DNA from: Tubiluchus corallicola
Taxonomy: Eukaryota > Priapulida > Priapulimorpha > Priapulimorphida > Tubiluchidae
Length of the DNA stretch: 64,000 nt
Direction: 5' to 3'
Assembly (NCBI GenBank): GCA_030141605.1
Contig: JAQGDQ010000047.1
Location: 622,001 to 686,000 of the forward strand
Numbering within the stretch: the first letter of the stretch is position 1; every line of letters starts with the position of its first letter. The position numbers and the translations under genes were made by a program. The notes under the pieces are model-generated. The model made no database searches. It was not told where the DNA came from and saw only the letters and a list, made by a program, of their open reading frames with translations. Positions 1 through 12,500 of the stretch are shown one piece after another.

Positions 1-193
1 ATCAGAACGCCCTTGTAAAGTTAAGCAATTTAAAGAAGAATAAATTAATAACTTTAGGAGAGAAAAATTATAAGCAAAATTCGCTCACGAAAAGCATTTT
101 GCAGGCTATTTGTACTGGCGAGAGCAAAAAGTGAAAATATGAAGATTGCTTCCGCTTTTTAAAAACCTGTTGCTGAACATCTGTAAAAACACT

Positions 194-419
194 AACAAAA
201 TTCAGAATATCTAAGTTAAAAGAAATAAAACAGGGAATTTTACTTTTTTACCCACCCGTGTTTTGTCATGCAACAGTCTACTGTCTTAACAAATAAAAAT
301 AAATTGACATAGAAATTGTTCTTTCCCCATTCCATTCTCTCCCAGTTTCTTAACTCGCTCCCGTCCTCTTCCTGGCCCCTTTTCTGTTTCCAACAGTGTG
401 TCTCCATCTTCTTTCTCTA

Positions 420-473
<54 letters not shown>

Positions 474-701
474 CCCTCTCGCTCTCCCTCCCCTTCCCCT
501 CTCCCAACAAAATTCAGAATGTCTAAGCTAAAAGAAATAAAACAAGGAATTTTACTTTTTTACCCGTGTTTTGTCATGCAACAGTCTAATGTCTTGACAA
601 ATAAAAATAAATTGACATAGAAATTGTTCTTTCCCCATTCCATTCTCTCCCAGTTTCTTAACTCGTTCCCGTCCTCTTCCTGGCCCCTTTTCTGTTTCAA
701 A

Positions 702-742
<41 letters not shown>

Positions 743-840
743 CCCTCTCTTTCTCCCTCCCCTCCCCCCTCTCTCTCTCTTTCTTCCTCCCCTCCTCTCC
801 TCTTCCTCTCCCTCCCTCCCCCCTCTCTCTTTCTCTCTCA
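194..840. repeat. 312-base tandem duplication with (TC)n microsatellites
   Basis: A unit starting aacaaaattcagaat at 194 recurs at 506 with few substitutions and a 4-base indel (tacccacccgtg against tacccgtg). Each copy ends in a long CT run (about 421-470 and 701-760), followed by a second impure CT tract to 840. Long Glu/Arg or Ser/Leu frames here are microsatellite artefacts. Confidence 0.85.
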
Positions 841-1119
841 AAATCCCTATCAAAATTATATTTTATACATATCAATAGACAAATATTACACTGCTTACAC
901 ACTAAAAATCGTTTGGCTACAACAAGAAAAGAAAATAAGTGTATGGTACGTGTATAAAATGCAAATAGTAAAGTCAAGGAAGCCAACAAATCTCACGCTA
1001 ATGAGAAATACAATACCCAGTTGACTATTGTGGTAACAACCATTAAAAAGATTTGCACTGTAGTGAGCAAATCATCTGTGCAAACATTACCTAACATCAT
1101 CGCTGAGCGCAGACAGTTG

Positions 1120-2170
1120 AGATACTAGCCGCTAGTGGAAGTAGGACAATTGGCATACATGGGCTAGCCCAAGTAGGACGCGTCGTACATGGGCTGCCCA
1201 AGTAGGACACTAGATACCAGTCACAAATTGAGTCGTTAACCGTACTGGCAGCACCCGCTGTCCTTGTTTATTTAATAATAATAATTGAAAACGCCAAAAA
1301 CGTTGAATAATTTATTATACATCTGGTAAAATAAAAGAATCTTATTTTGAGTTAGTAAAATGGCCAATATTAAGTTTGGCTTCGATATTAATGGTTTTTT
1401 GAAGTGAAATAAGACCACTTCTTAGGCGACTCCAACATTTGCTTAAGGTACATCATTTTTATTTTGTCTCGCTTCACAGATGGAACGTCCCACTATGGAA
1501 CGAACTCTGTAATCAAACAAGCAATTTTACTTTGGAATTCTCTACCATTACAGGTTAAACAAATCAAGTCCCTATCAGCATTTAAAACAAAATTAAAATC
1601 ACTAATATTAACCAGATATGAAATACCATCACACCAGTACGACAACATACACACTAATTCCGAATTCATATACCCACGGCCATATTAATTAAATCATAAT
1701 TTTTTTTATATTTTTTTGTGTATAGTTGTAAATATGTTTGATTTTATTCGTCATTACTGCACAGTAGTTTAGATTGCACTGACGCATTTGCCTTCAGCAG
1801 TGTAAGTTTTTATTAACTAACACTGATTGATTATCTCTGTAAAGTTTTTATCAGTGATTATCAATGTTTTTAATGGCAAATAAAGATTATTATATATATA
1901 TATATATATAGATAGGTGATCTTTTTCACTACCTCTTGGACAAATAATTGATTACTACTTTGTAAACGGGATTGTAAATTGTCAAGGAATATCCATCATT
2001 ATTATAAAGTTATTTTTCTAAAACAAATTTAGTTTTACGTTTCATTATGCCATAATTCTCGACAGAAATCGCTAGTGTCCTACTTGGACTGCCCATGTAC
2101 GACACTGCTTTTCCGCAAATTTAGCACATGCGTTTTACCGGCAATGTCTTACTTCGGCTAGTGGGTTACT
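1120..2170. mobile_element. Candidate terminal-inverted-repeat element containing a LINE fragment
   Basis: About 35 bases at 1180-1214 (gtacatgggctgcccaagta core) recur inverted at 2071-2106. Farther out, 1123-1147 (ctagtggaagtaggac) is roughly inverted at 2146-2165. The left arm also holds direct repeats of cccaagtaggac. Between the arms lies a 5'-truncated LINE tail in plus orientation. No transposase frame is present, so this would be a non-autonomous DNA element invaded by a LINE. Confidence 0.45.
1464..1910 (+). mobile_element. 5'-truncated non-LTR retrotransposon, 3' end of reverse transcriptase ORF plus UTR
   Basis: The frame encodes SVIKQAILLWNSLPLQVKQI and SLSAFKTKLKSLIL, the characteristic C-terminal LWNSLP...FK.KLK block of CR1/L2-like LINE reverse transcriptases, then stops at 1686. 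The 3' UTR ends in AATAAAG and a (TA)n tail at 1889-1910. A second copy with the same ORF end, UTR and tail lies at 55978-56740. Confidence 0.75.
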
Positions 2171-3439
2171 CGGCGCCCTACAATACCACTGTATAAAGGC
2201 CAAAATTAAACTTTATTAGTGAGCAATATGAGTCTGTAAATGTATATAACTTGCAAGTGACCAAGGTTTCTTATAACAAATTCCATAAGCGTCACTGACT
2301 GCATATTGGAAATCGATAGCTCGACGCATTAAAGCAAGTTGTTTTCATAAACCACACCATTCAAGAAAACACTGCGCGAACTTCTAAGAGTCGCTAACGA
2401 AGCAATTACTGGGCAAAAATTGTTGTGTAATCAAGCATATCCAGCAGTAACATTTAAGCTCTGTTCAACCAGCACTGTTCACATACCCAGAACTGGCAGT
2501 TAAGCTCTGTTCATATTGTGTCTCACAACTTTTATTCATTGAGTAGGACAACCAACTGCTGTTCTCATGTCTAGTAGTCGATTGCTGTTGGCAAAGTGTA
2601 TTTATTCACTCATACTGTATAACACCAACAAAATGACCACTGTTCACCCACCCAAAAATGGTCAGCAAGCCATATAAAAATCCACAAATGGCAAATAAGG
2701 TATGTTCACACATCCCTAGTAATGACAGGAGTGTTGCATAGATGATGCATATGTTGAGTGTATATGATGGCAAGTAATGGTCGGAAAAGTATTGCGGAAG
2801 ATTTAAAATGAAAACAAACAACAAATCCTTTCAACGCTATTAGGATATAGGCCTACGCATAAAATATCTATAAAGTAATATAATAATTTTTTAAGGTGAT
2901 TTTTCTGAAACCTACTCCAGGTTCCCCTTTTCTTGTCCTTTAACGGAAGGGACGTGTTATTCAGCATGTTGGGTTTGTTTTACTGCTATCACGTAAACTT
3001 AAAATACATAACAAAAAAATTAGCAAAAAACTGGGTACTAAGCATACAACGCTGTAAAGACATTTTCAAGCGCAGTGGTAACCACCATCCCCTTGCAAAA
3101 TTTTGTGAGGTAACTGGTGAACTTCATGACTTTTTGTAGGCTCATTGTGGTTTTCCATCAGTGCGTGCTTTAAACTAATTTAAATTTTTGCAGTTTGCTT
3201 AATGTTTATGCAAAAATATCACAAAATTTTCAATTTTTTTGTAAAAGCATACTTTTGGAAAAATGGGTATCTAAAATGGGCACGCTTAAGCATGAAATGA
3301 TTTGTAACTTTCAAGTGCTTATCACATTTTTACTGCTGAAACTTTCTAACATTTCTTGCAAATATTTTAATATGGATAACTTTCCAGAAGGCTTGGCTCT
3401 TCCTTTAAAAAAAATTTGTTTTGCATATGACTCACTCAC

Positions 3440-3507
3440 CTTATCGCCAATCCCTGCATCTAGTATTGTAGCCATGCCTGCTACTTCCTTCTTCACTACG
3501 TCACTAT
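3440..3507 (-). CDS. PTPRN: PTPRN-like exon 13: end of mature ectodomain
   Basis: Encodes SDVVKKEVAGMATILDAGIG and DK, matching vertebrate LVKSELEAQTGLQILQTGVG just before the membrane span. Acceptor tttgtag, donor gtgagt. It continues the phase 1 end of exon 12 across a 10.1 kb intron and ends in phase 0. The transmembrane exon was not found between bases 1 and 3439. Confidence 0.87.
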
Positions 3508-6500
3508 CTACAAAGAAATGAAAATAGGACATTAAAATATGTATTAACTTTATTCAAATAACTCACAATCTCGCACACACACACATGAATACACACAAGC
3601 ACACACGCACGTGCGCATGCACCCACGCGTGCGCACACACACACAATGTTTCATTAAAAAGTAACCTACATAAAATGCCGAGGTAGTAAAGTAAATAAAC
3701 AACAACACTTTCAAATATGTAAATGTTCAAAACTGATCAAGCTTCCCCACATTGAAATGTTTATCTTATTTAATGCATTAGATGTAGTCTGACAAGGACT
3801 GGAAGGTAAGAGAATCAATTCCCAATACTGCCCATTTACGATACGTTGGAGGACAGTCAAATATTTTTCAAGCCCCATATTAGTAGTAAGCTGTTCACAA
3901 CAGCTGGTGTGAAGGGCCTAGGAAGTCAGACATTATCTACTGAACAACCCCGTTTAGTTAGTTACTCGTCAAGATTCTGTATTTTGTGCCACCAGTCATC
4001 TAGCACTCAACAGTGTAAGCATCTGAATAGGAATGAAAAGTCTCTAGCAGCAGCAACAGCAGCAGCCACAACAACAGCAGCAGCAGCAACGACAGAGGTG
4101 AAAACGGCTATGACAAGAACAACCAGTTAACTGAAATTTTCTATTTTTCTGATCATAAAATGTGAAAGTGTACCAGTGTTTACACTTCCGTCATTTTCAA
4201 TGTGACATTAAATATTTCCAGCAAAATCTCGTCGAAACTCGGACAATAAATTCCCTCCTGTCAGATATAATCTAGTTCAAAACTTGTCGAGCTATTACCC
4301 TGCGCAAATAGCCAATGCATAAAAGCGCAAGCTCTGACAATTGCAGAATTTAATGCAAACTTTCCTAATGTTTATAAGTAATAATAGTTTCAGCATTTCA
4401 GCTTTCGACGGCAAAACTTGCATACCCACGCGGACTGGGAAATGAAATGACAGCTAGAGCAAACAGTGAAGGTTTTACAAGGAAAACCACCGCAAACAAA
4501 AACCTGGTTTGATGATGTTGCCTCAGCATTATTAGCATTCACAAGCAAGACAAGGCTGCTTTAACTATATCAGTGTTAACAAAGCGTGGCCGTAAATTGT
4601 GAATCTAAGAGAAATTACAGATCCATTAACGATCACTATTAACAGGTAATCTTGAATTTAAGATTATAAGTAATTAATGGGTGATCCATGTTTTGTGGAG
4701 CATAGCAGAATCGGGAAAACACGCAAGTTATCATTACCATCACCTGCATGACAACAATAAAGGCGTTCGGTAAAATAGAATTCGAAATGTATAGGTGCAG
4801 TTACGCCTAAACAGTCAGATTAATGTACACTGGCTCACATACAAAAATGACCCAGTGTGGTCTCCTGACAGATTCAGTGAAACCTACGTAAAACATGGCG
4901 CACAAACTGAAAAATGCGAGAGCGTAGACATTTGACAAAATGTTGTTTTTGCCAATATTACCCAATAATTATTTAATATAAAACTAATATGAGGTCCACA
5001 GTCTTTCATTTACAATGTATTAAAGTACTATGCCTTCAATCCATAAAAAATCAAGAATAAACTTCCAATATATTGTTTAATGGTTTAACAAAGTGCTATG
5101 AGACGACCGAAACCATAGTTTGCCTAAACTTGTACTGTCTAGTGAATTACAGTCCCTTTGCTTAAAGGTGCACTAAATCCATAAAAAAATCAATAACAAA
5201 TCTACAATACATAGTTGGTTCAATGTAAAATTGAGATCGTCACTGAGGTGCTATGAAACGATTGAAATCCACAGCAGTCTAAAACATCCATATTAGCACA
5301 CCTAACAGCCTTTAACTTACAATTTATTAAATAATATGCCAACAATAATTCAAATCATAAAAATCAATAATAAACATTCAATGCATTACTGTTAAACATA
5401 ATTTGAGATCTTTTACGGAAGTGCGATGAAACGATTGAATTATATAGTTGGCTAAAACTTGTAATGATGACAGCCTTTGTGGTGAATTCGACAGCCTTTT
5501 GCTAATAATTAAATATTGTGCATATTATACCAGAACAATCAATAATAAACCATAAAAAATATCATAAAAAATAAACATGAACAATTTGATGATGTACAAC
5601 GGGAAAAGTAAACGAAACTGAGTGCGAGCTCATTTAGCCAACCTGCACTAATTAAAAATTTCTTCAGAATGTAAACACGTACTTATTTGGTTTCTTCATC
5701 ACTGTATCACTGTTTCCAAGAATGAAATCTTGTAGGGCTACCAGTCATAAACCACAAACGACTCAGCCTTAGGCTATACTATTTTTGCTAAATATGTTTA
5801 CATCGTAGTCCTTCACTTTTCAAAAAAATGCTTCAACAGCGATATTATAATATTCATCCGTCAACGCTCGGTCGATTGATTGCTGTTCGTAACACGGGCA
5901 CCAATTGAATCTGGCTTTCTGAATGAACACTCGCGTGACGTCATCAGCGGTCGATGAAGCCAGCTTAATGACTTTTGGAACGGGCTGCTACTGGCGAAAG
6001 TTGGCAAGTAAACATCGAAAGTCGGAGAAGGCGGTTCCAAAGATTGACGGAGGAATTCAACTTATTTGTAATGAGGTTTGTGTGGTCTGCCTTTCGACCA
6101 TGAATTGCTTCAAGTCATTTCATTCGAAGTTTAAAACTTCTAGTCTTTTGATCATGATATCACACGTTATGCAAAACTTTTTACACTACATCTGCTTGAT
6201 GCTCCACTTGGGTTTATAGTACTTTTTACACCCAGCCAGCCACCTCCAATATTACCTGCAAGTCATTTGCTTTTTGTTTAAGTTTTAAAATTTTATACCA
6301 GATGTTATGCATGCAGAACTTGTCATATCACCATTAACTGAGCTCGACAGTGCATCTGACATACTAGAATTTCCTGATGCAGTTGTGTCATGCAATCAAG
6401 TCATCTGGCTTAGGAGGTGAGAATTTCTCAAAAACTGAAAGATCTCATGGGGACTTACTGAACTAAGAGATATTCTCCTTTTAGCAAATCCTCATTTGAT

Positions 6501-9500
6501 TTAGCATGTTTTGTCTAAACGTACGTAGAGTTGATGACTAGCGTAGCATGCAACATCGTCTGCAGTGATCACTGTGACAGTATAGAATGTTGTCTGCACT
6601 GATGGCTGTGACAGCATGCAATGTTGTCTGCACTAATCACTGTGAAAGTATACAAAATTGTCTGTGCTGATTACTGTGATAGCATACAACGTTGTCTACA
6701 TGGATCACTCTGACTACTGTTAGCATGCAACCTGTGTCTGCACTGATCAGGATGATTAGTGTAGCAAATTACAACCCTTAGATGCCTTTGGAACTTGATA
6801 CCACGATGTGCTGACCTTTAGTTATTTATTCATTACAAATAGATCAAGTGACAGGTTCCAATTATTGGAACATTCAACGTCAGTAGAAAAACGAAAAAGT
6901 TCACTTTAATAACAAGTCTAAACCTCCAAAGTTTTTGTACCTGCTGTTTTGTTGCAAAAGCTTGTTTACTATTGGGAAAGCCTGATAGTCTACAGTTTAG
7001 ACACACATTCATCAGGATCACATGACAAGCAAGAATGACAACTTTGAGTACACAATATGGTGAATTTTTCTACTTATTTTATATGCTGCCTGTAATCAAT
7101 CTCGGATGACACCCAATTATGGTGGCGATTTATTTGCAATTTCTATTTTTTTAAGAATATATTTGTTTACTTCTTTTTGCACATTAATGATGTAATTTCC
7201 TTTTCACATATATTTTTTATTTTTTAATATGCTGTATTGAGCTAGATGTTCCAAAAAAATGGTATAAATAAATAAATATAGAAAAGTAACAGTTACTCCC
7301 GAATGCCACATTTAAACCCATCATTTCCAAATCATGAATATAACGTGCCATCCATGTAGTAATGGCACTCCCCTACCAAAATCAATAATGTGCACCCTTT
7401 CCACATAGTGTAATAAAAGTTTTTAGAAAATTGTTTCAATGGAAAATACTTCCACACCAAGTGTTTCTAACTTTCAGAAAATGCATGAAAGAAAATCGAA
7501 TCCTTTATTAAACTTCTGCGCCTGAAAGTGAAGGTATAAAAGATTCACTTCCATTAAGGTATAACAGAGGATTGCACTTATGAAAATAGTGCTGACAGGC
7601 AAATAGAGATGTCAGCCGTCAGTTTTAAACTTGAAAGCATTCAATAATTAAAGTGCACAAAATAAAGTAGTAAAATTTACATTGACTACAAGACCTATTG
7701 ATCAACGATTTTTAGCAACAACAGTAATTCTGTAAGAAGAAGAAAGACTAAAAGCAAAGTCCGAACATTTTTGATTGGGACGTTATGTAATATGAAACAA
7801 TTATAGTCTTTATAAATGGGTTATATATAAGCAAAAAGTCACATATGTGTTTTGCAGTCTTGCTTAATATACACGATCAAGATTCAAAAATTGATTTAAA
7901 CAGTATTTTATTAAGCCAGTTATTACATAAGTATGTGCAGAGAAAACATCCAGACATAACTGCAGGATTTGGCAATTCCATTAATGAAAATAAATTTACA
8001 CAAATAATCAGCAGTTTTATAGAGATCACTGTTAGTGATGCACTACGTAAACTGGTCTAAAAAGATAATGATAAAGAGCTTAGAAGAAATGACCTTTTAC
8101 AACTTTATTCACATATCACTCTTGTCTCCGGTATAGCCTCAACTTCTGGGAAGCACAGAAGTCTGGCTGCTGCATACAGGTGCTAAGAACTTATCATTCT
8201 GACAGTCTTTCATTGTGCATCTTAGTCTGCCTCTTTTTCATACATTCACCAAAGATAAAGCTATGTGAAAAAACATACTCATCAGGAAATCTCTTGCTTA
8301 AGGAAACACCAGGTCAGAACTGCCAGTGTGAGACAGTAAGAAACTTGCGATCCTGGGATCATAAATTCTGGTTCTGATCAATTCAGCTAAACTGAGTACA
8401 CATGAGGTGGCAATGAATTACATTACACAGCAAGTTATTGTCAGAGTTATGCCTTTTCTTTGAAAACCTTGACAGAAGGAAATATAGCTGAATAACAAGT
8501 GCCATAATGACGAATGTGGATTCCAAGATCACCGTCACTTAAAGAGCTCATCATTGCAGGAAATCTAATCGCAGTCCAGATGATTTATGATAATATAAGA
8601 TCTTACGAGAATCTAACCACACTATTACTATTTTTGTTTTTCCTTTCATAAGCATCTGTTGTTTAGTTAATTTTACATTGAAAAAAGTAGGCATTAAACT
8701 ACCTTAAACATTACTAAACATTTTAACTTAAACCAAGCGCAAAAAGCTGTAATGATTGTTATTATTAAACTGTTCTAACATCACTTTCATTTGACAGATT
8801 CTATTACTACTATTGCTGATGCCACAGCTGCTTCGTCACGACAACCACTACTACTGCTGCTATTAATACTGCTATCTGTTAGTTGAACAGCTGCTTCACT
8901 AGGTAAACTCTTCGAGTTTGGCAGAGAATTTATTTTCTGCACACGTTGCATCATCAACACATCTTAAATGGTACTAAGTTCAGCCAAGTTCACCTGTTAT
9001 AAAGCATTGAATTACTGGATTAAAAATATTCCCCACTCCTGCAACCATATGAAAGTCATGGAACAGCCAAAATTAAGCTCCTAATGTAATTGCTTGGTCA
9101 CATGGTTACACACTATCAGATTAAAAGTGATGCAGATAAAAATGCAGAACGCGGCATTAACTTTTATTTGTTAAGAATAAAAAAAAGCAGATCATGGCAT
9201 TAACTCTTATTTATTATGAATAAATTATCACTCCTACAGCCTATAATGTCATACTTTCAGCCTGTCAGTTGCCATGCCAAATATAATGCTTGAATTTTCA
9301 AGCTCAGGAATTCAGAAATTCTAACAAATTAATGCAAGCAAATTCTCAACCAATCTTTGCAAGCCAGCATGCATCACTCAGTTGCAATATCTGCTCCTAG
9401 TTATCATGTTTCCCTTTGCTTCGCTTACTGGCTACTCGGTCTTCGCAAAGATTTTTTACATCGTATGTATCGCGTAGATGTGTCCACTCTCATACATGTA

Positions 9501-12500
9501 TGTGTATGAGATAAAGAAGATATCAAAATGACTTGATACTTGAACTGATGATCTCAGTTATTAGAAGAAACAGTGTAAAGCACTACTTTTGTGTTATACA
9601 TACTTCATTTTTTTTGCGTAAAATAAGCACTTAAAAGTGTGCAGAATATTACATCTTATAACCATATTGCAGAATATAAATCTAATGACAATGATGATGC
9701 GATGACGACTTATTATTGTTTCCAAAATAAAATCCAACTCTCGGCACACTAGTAAAGAAATTTCTTTAGCTAGCATATGGGATTTAATTAATATTATTTA
9801 TGGGCAACAAAAGTATCTGAAATTTCAAACAGTACATTTTTTGTCACATCTATACTACACACAAACTTACACTTTACAATGCAAAGCATATTCTTGCACG
9901 GTTCTAAAATTTAGATGTTTTTGCTGATTTGCAAATGCAAAGCACCACAAAAAAGTATTTAGTTTGGTTTTAGTAAATATGATAAAATTAAAGAAAAACG
10001 GGGCTTATATTCGGGTCAATGGATTCAAACATGTGTCTGTGAAAGGCAATCGATGTAGTACACTTTAATCGTTACTCGGGCAATAATTTCGCCAAATTCA
10101 CTTTCAAGTGGAAATCGGGAAAAGTGAATCAATGCCCAACGCTTCTAATCTCGCTTGTTCGTCTAATCCTTAAAGACATTTTCTCATTACTAAATGTTCT
10201 GTTTCTCTCTCATTGACCATTTTCTTTATTTTCAATTCTAGAGCAAAGTTAATAAAAGAGTGTCGTGGAAATTTTTAATGACAGGCAGGGTTTCGTTATC
10301 ATAGTGGTTTGGTTTGTAATTGTAAAATGGAGTAATGTGAAACAAAAGTGTACAGTTTATATGATGGTGCAGACATAATTCATGAAGGATAGAAGTCAAT
10401 GTCATTTGAATAAATTTTCTTCGAAAGAGATGATGATCATCACTGATTTTTTCATACGGCTTTAAAGATTAATAGAATTTCTCAAAATAAACAATCCAAT
10501 GTTTTGTCAGTTTCGTAACTGAGTGCTATTACAATCCAATGTTTTGTCAGTTTCTTAATTGAGTGCTATTGTCATACATGTATAAAATAATTTAATAGGG
10601 TGTTGCATTTCAATTAGAGCCAAGTAAATAGGTATGTTGACTTCAGATGTTTCATTTGCTTACTCCAATCTTAACTTTGGATAATGATAGCTTTGGTAGC
10701 TCCTTTAAGTGTCTTCCAAACCATTACTTAGTCTATTATGATGGTATCACATTCTACTCACATTTCCAACATGAGGCTCATACTGAAACTCACTAACAAA
10801 ACGCCCAAACTAAAATATATCCCTCAATATTAAAAGAAAATCAAAGCTACCCTGTCAGACTTCCTCAATGCATTATTCTATTGCCATGCCAAATACCCTT
10901 CTCTAGGTGTTTGGTCATAAACAATTAAACATGCTTTCAATTTCATATACAGAATGGAGCACTTACATCACTATGGAGCCAAAAGTATGAGACCGTGATC
11001 AATGACTAAACTGGAGTACTGAATAGCTATCTGGCGAATATCCTTGACAATCTGGATTCAAGCTAAAAAGCTCAAAAATTTCTTTCAACATTATTGGTGT
11101 CAAAAGAAATACCCATGATATAGCAAACTTGCAGCAGCAACTAGAATTAACTGCAGCAGCAATGAACTTCCCTAACAAACTTATAGCAGTCACAAGTGTC
11201 ACAAAGAATTTCCCTAATGGACGTGAGATATGTGATAGACCTGATAAATTTTTCATTAAAGGAAAACAGGACCACTTTTCATATCATACCTCATTTTGAA
11301 GCACGGTAAAATTTTAACACCTATAATATTGCTGAAGCATTTTTTTTAATTAAAGAATTGGTCAAAAACTTAGTTAATGATGGACGAACACAACTAGTGA
11401 TGAACTTATAATTTTCAACAGCACGAACATTCCATGAACATGTTGCACATATTTGCAAAAGCAGAAATTTGAAATACAGTGCTTCTGTATAACATTCAGT
11501 GTGACATACCAAAAACAGGGCAAATTTTAAGTTTACTGCTGTGCTCAGGTGTTAGATCTCGAATGTGTGTACAACGCCACAACTGAACACCTCTGCACTT
11601 AGAGGTACAGCACCCGTTTTTTGTGCAACACGTTTCCAAGATGTAGGCACTAGTGCCCATTTAATTCGCAAATATATGTAACAGCGAAGAACTAGTCACA
11701 CGAACGCAAAATTTCTGTTTTAATAATTCTTTCACATAAGTTATTCTTGGAAAATAAGCGTGTTCCCTTTCAAAATTTTATAGGGTAGATTGTTTTGAGC
11801 TATTGTTTAAGGTTGGGTCTGGTTTTCCTTTAAGGATTAAACATTTGACATTTAGAAAATTTGCTGCAAGTGCTCCACAGGTGGAACACATACATGAAGA
11901 ACACTGCAATAATTGTTGTTGCATAAATCTGTTTTCAATTTAAGTGCTTATACTGAAAATGCTAATTGGACGTGATCACCAACATTTTTTAAACAGTCGG
12001 AATTGCAGATTACAAGATTCAAGTATGCAGTCTTAGCCCGCAATGCAATTTAAGCTTGAGAAATCCTAATTTTGATAAGCACAAAGAAATTATACTAACA
12101 TTACAGATTATTGGAAAGATAGATTTCACCAAACATATAACATCATTTGTTTATCTGCTAAGTATTTTTTTGTGCTTTAAGCTTTCATAAGTTATAAAGG
12201 GAATCACTTAAAAGGGACTGCCTGTCATAGGGTTATTGATTTTTCTGAATAGCCTTGTTCAGTTTTGTATATGATCGTCCAGGCTAAGTTTGTTAGCAGT
12301 TTAAACATTTAAACTTTTTTCTCTGTGAAAATATGTTTCCAAATCACGCACAATGTTTATTTCCTTATTCTGCTAAACTTGAAGTTAGTAGTACTAGTAC
12401 CAGCCTCAAACTGTTGTAAAACTTCACAACCTAGAGTGCACTTACCCAGTTTTTTAAATAATTTTCCTAGGTCTATCCATGCATAGTAGCTGATATAAAA

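Larger units (their letters stand above)
1..3439. other. PTPRN-like downstream intron (gene orientation), repeats only
   Basis: Apart from the tandem duplication, inverted-repeat element and LINE fragment listed separately, nothing coding is seen. No transmembrane or phosphatase exon of the PTPRN-like gene was found on the minus strand here. Confidence 0.6.

Noticed and set aside
552-989. 145-codon minus-strand frame rich in Arg/Glu, and its plus-strand Ser/Leu mirror frames
   Set aside because: The composition is produced entirely by the (TC)n/(GA)n repeats and the duplicated unit.
2606-2824. Hydrophobic minus-strand frame that could have been the missing PTPRN transmembrane exon
   Set aside because: No phase 0 acceptor joins it to exon 13, the sequence does not resemble the IA-2 membrane region, and several Cys and aromatic residues suggest a chance AT-rich frame.
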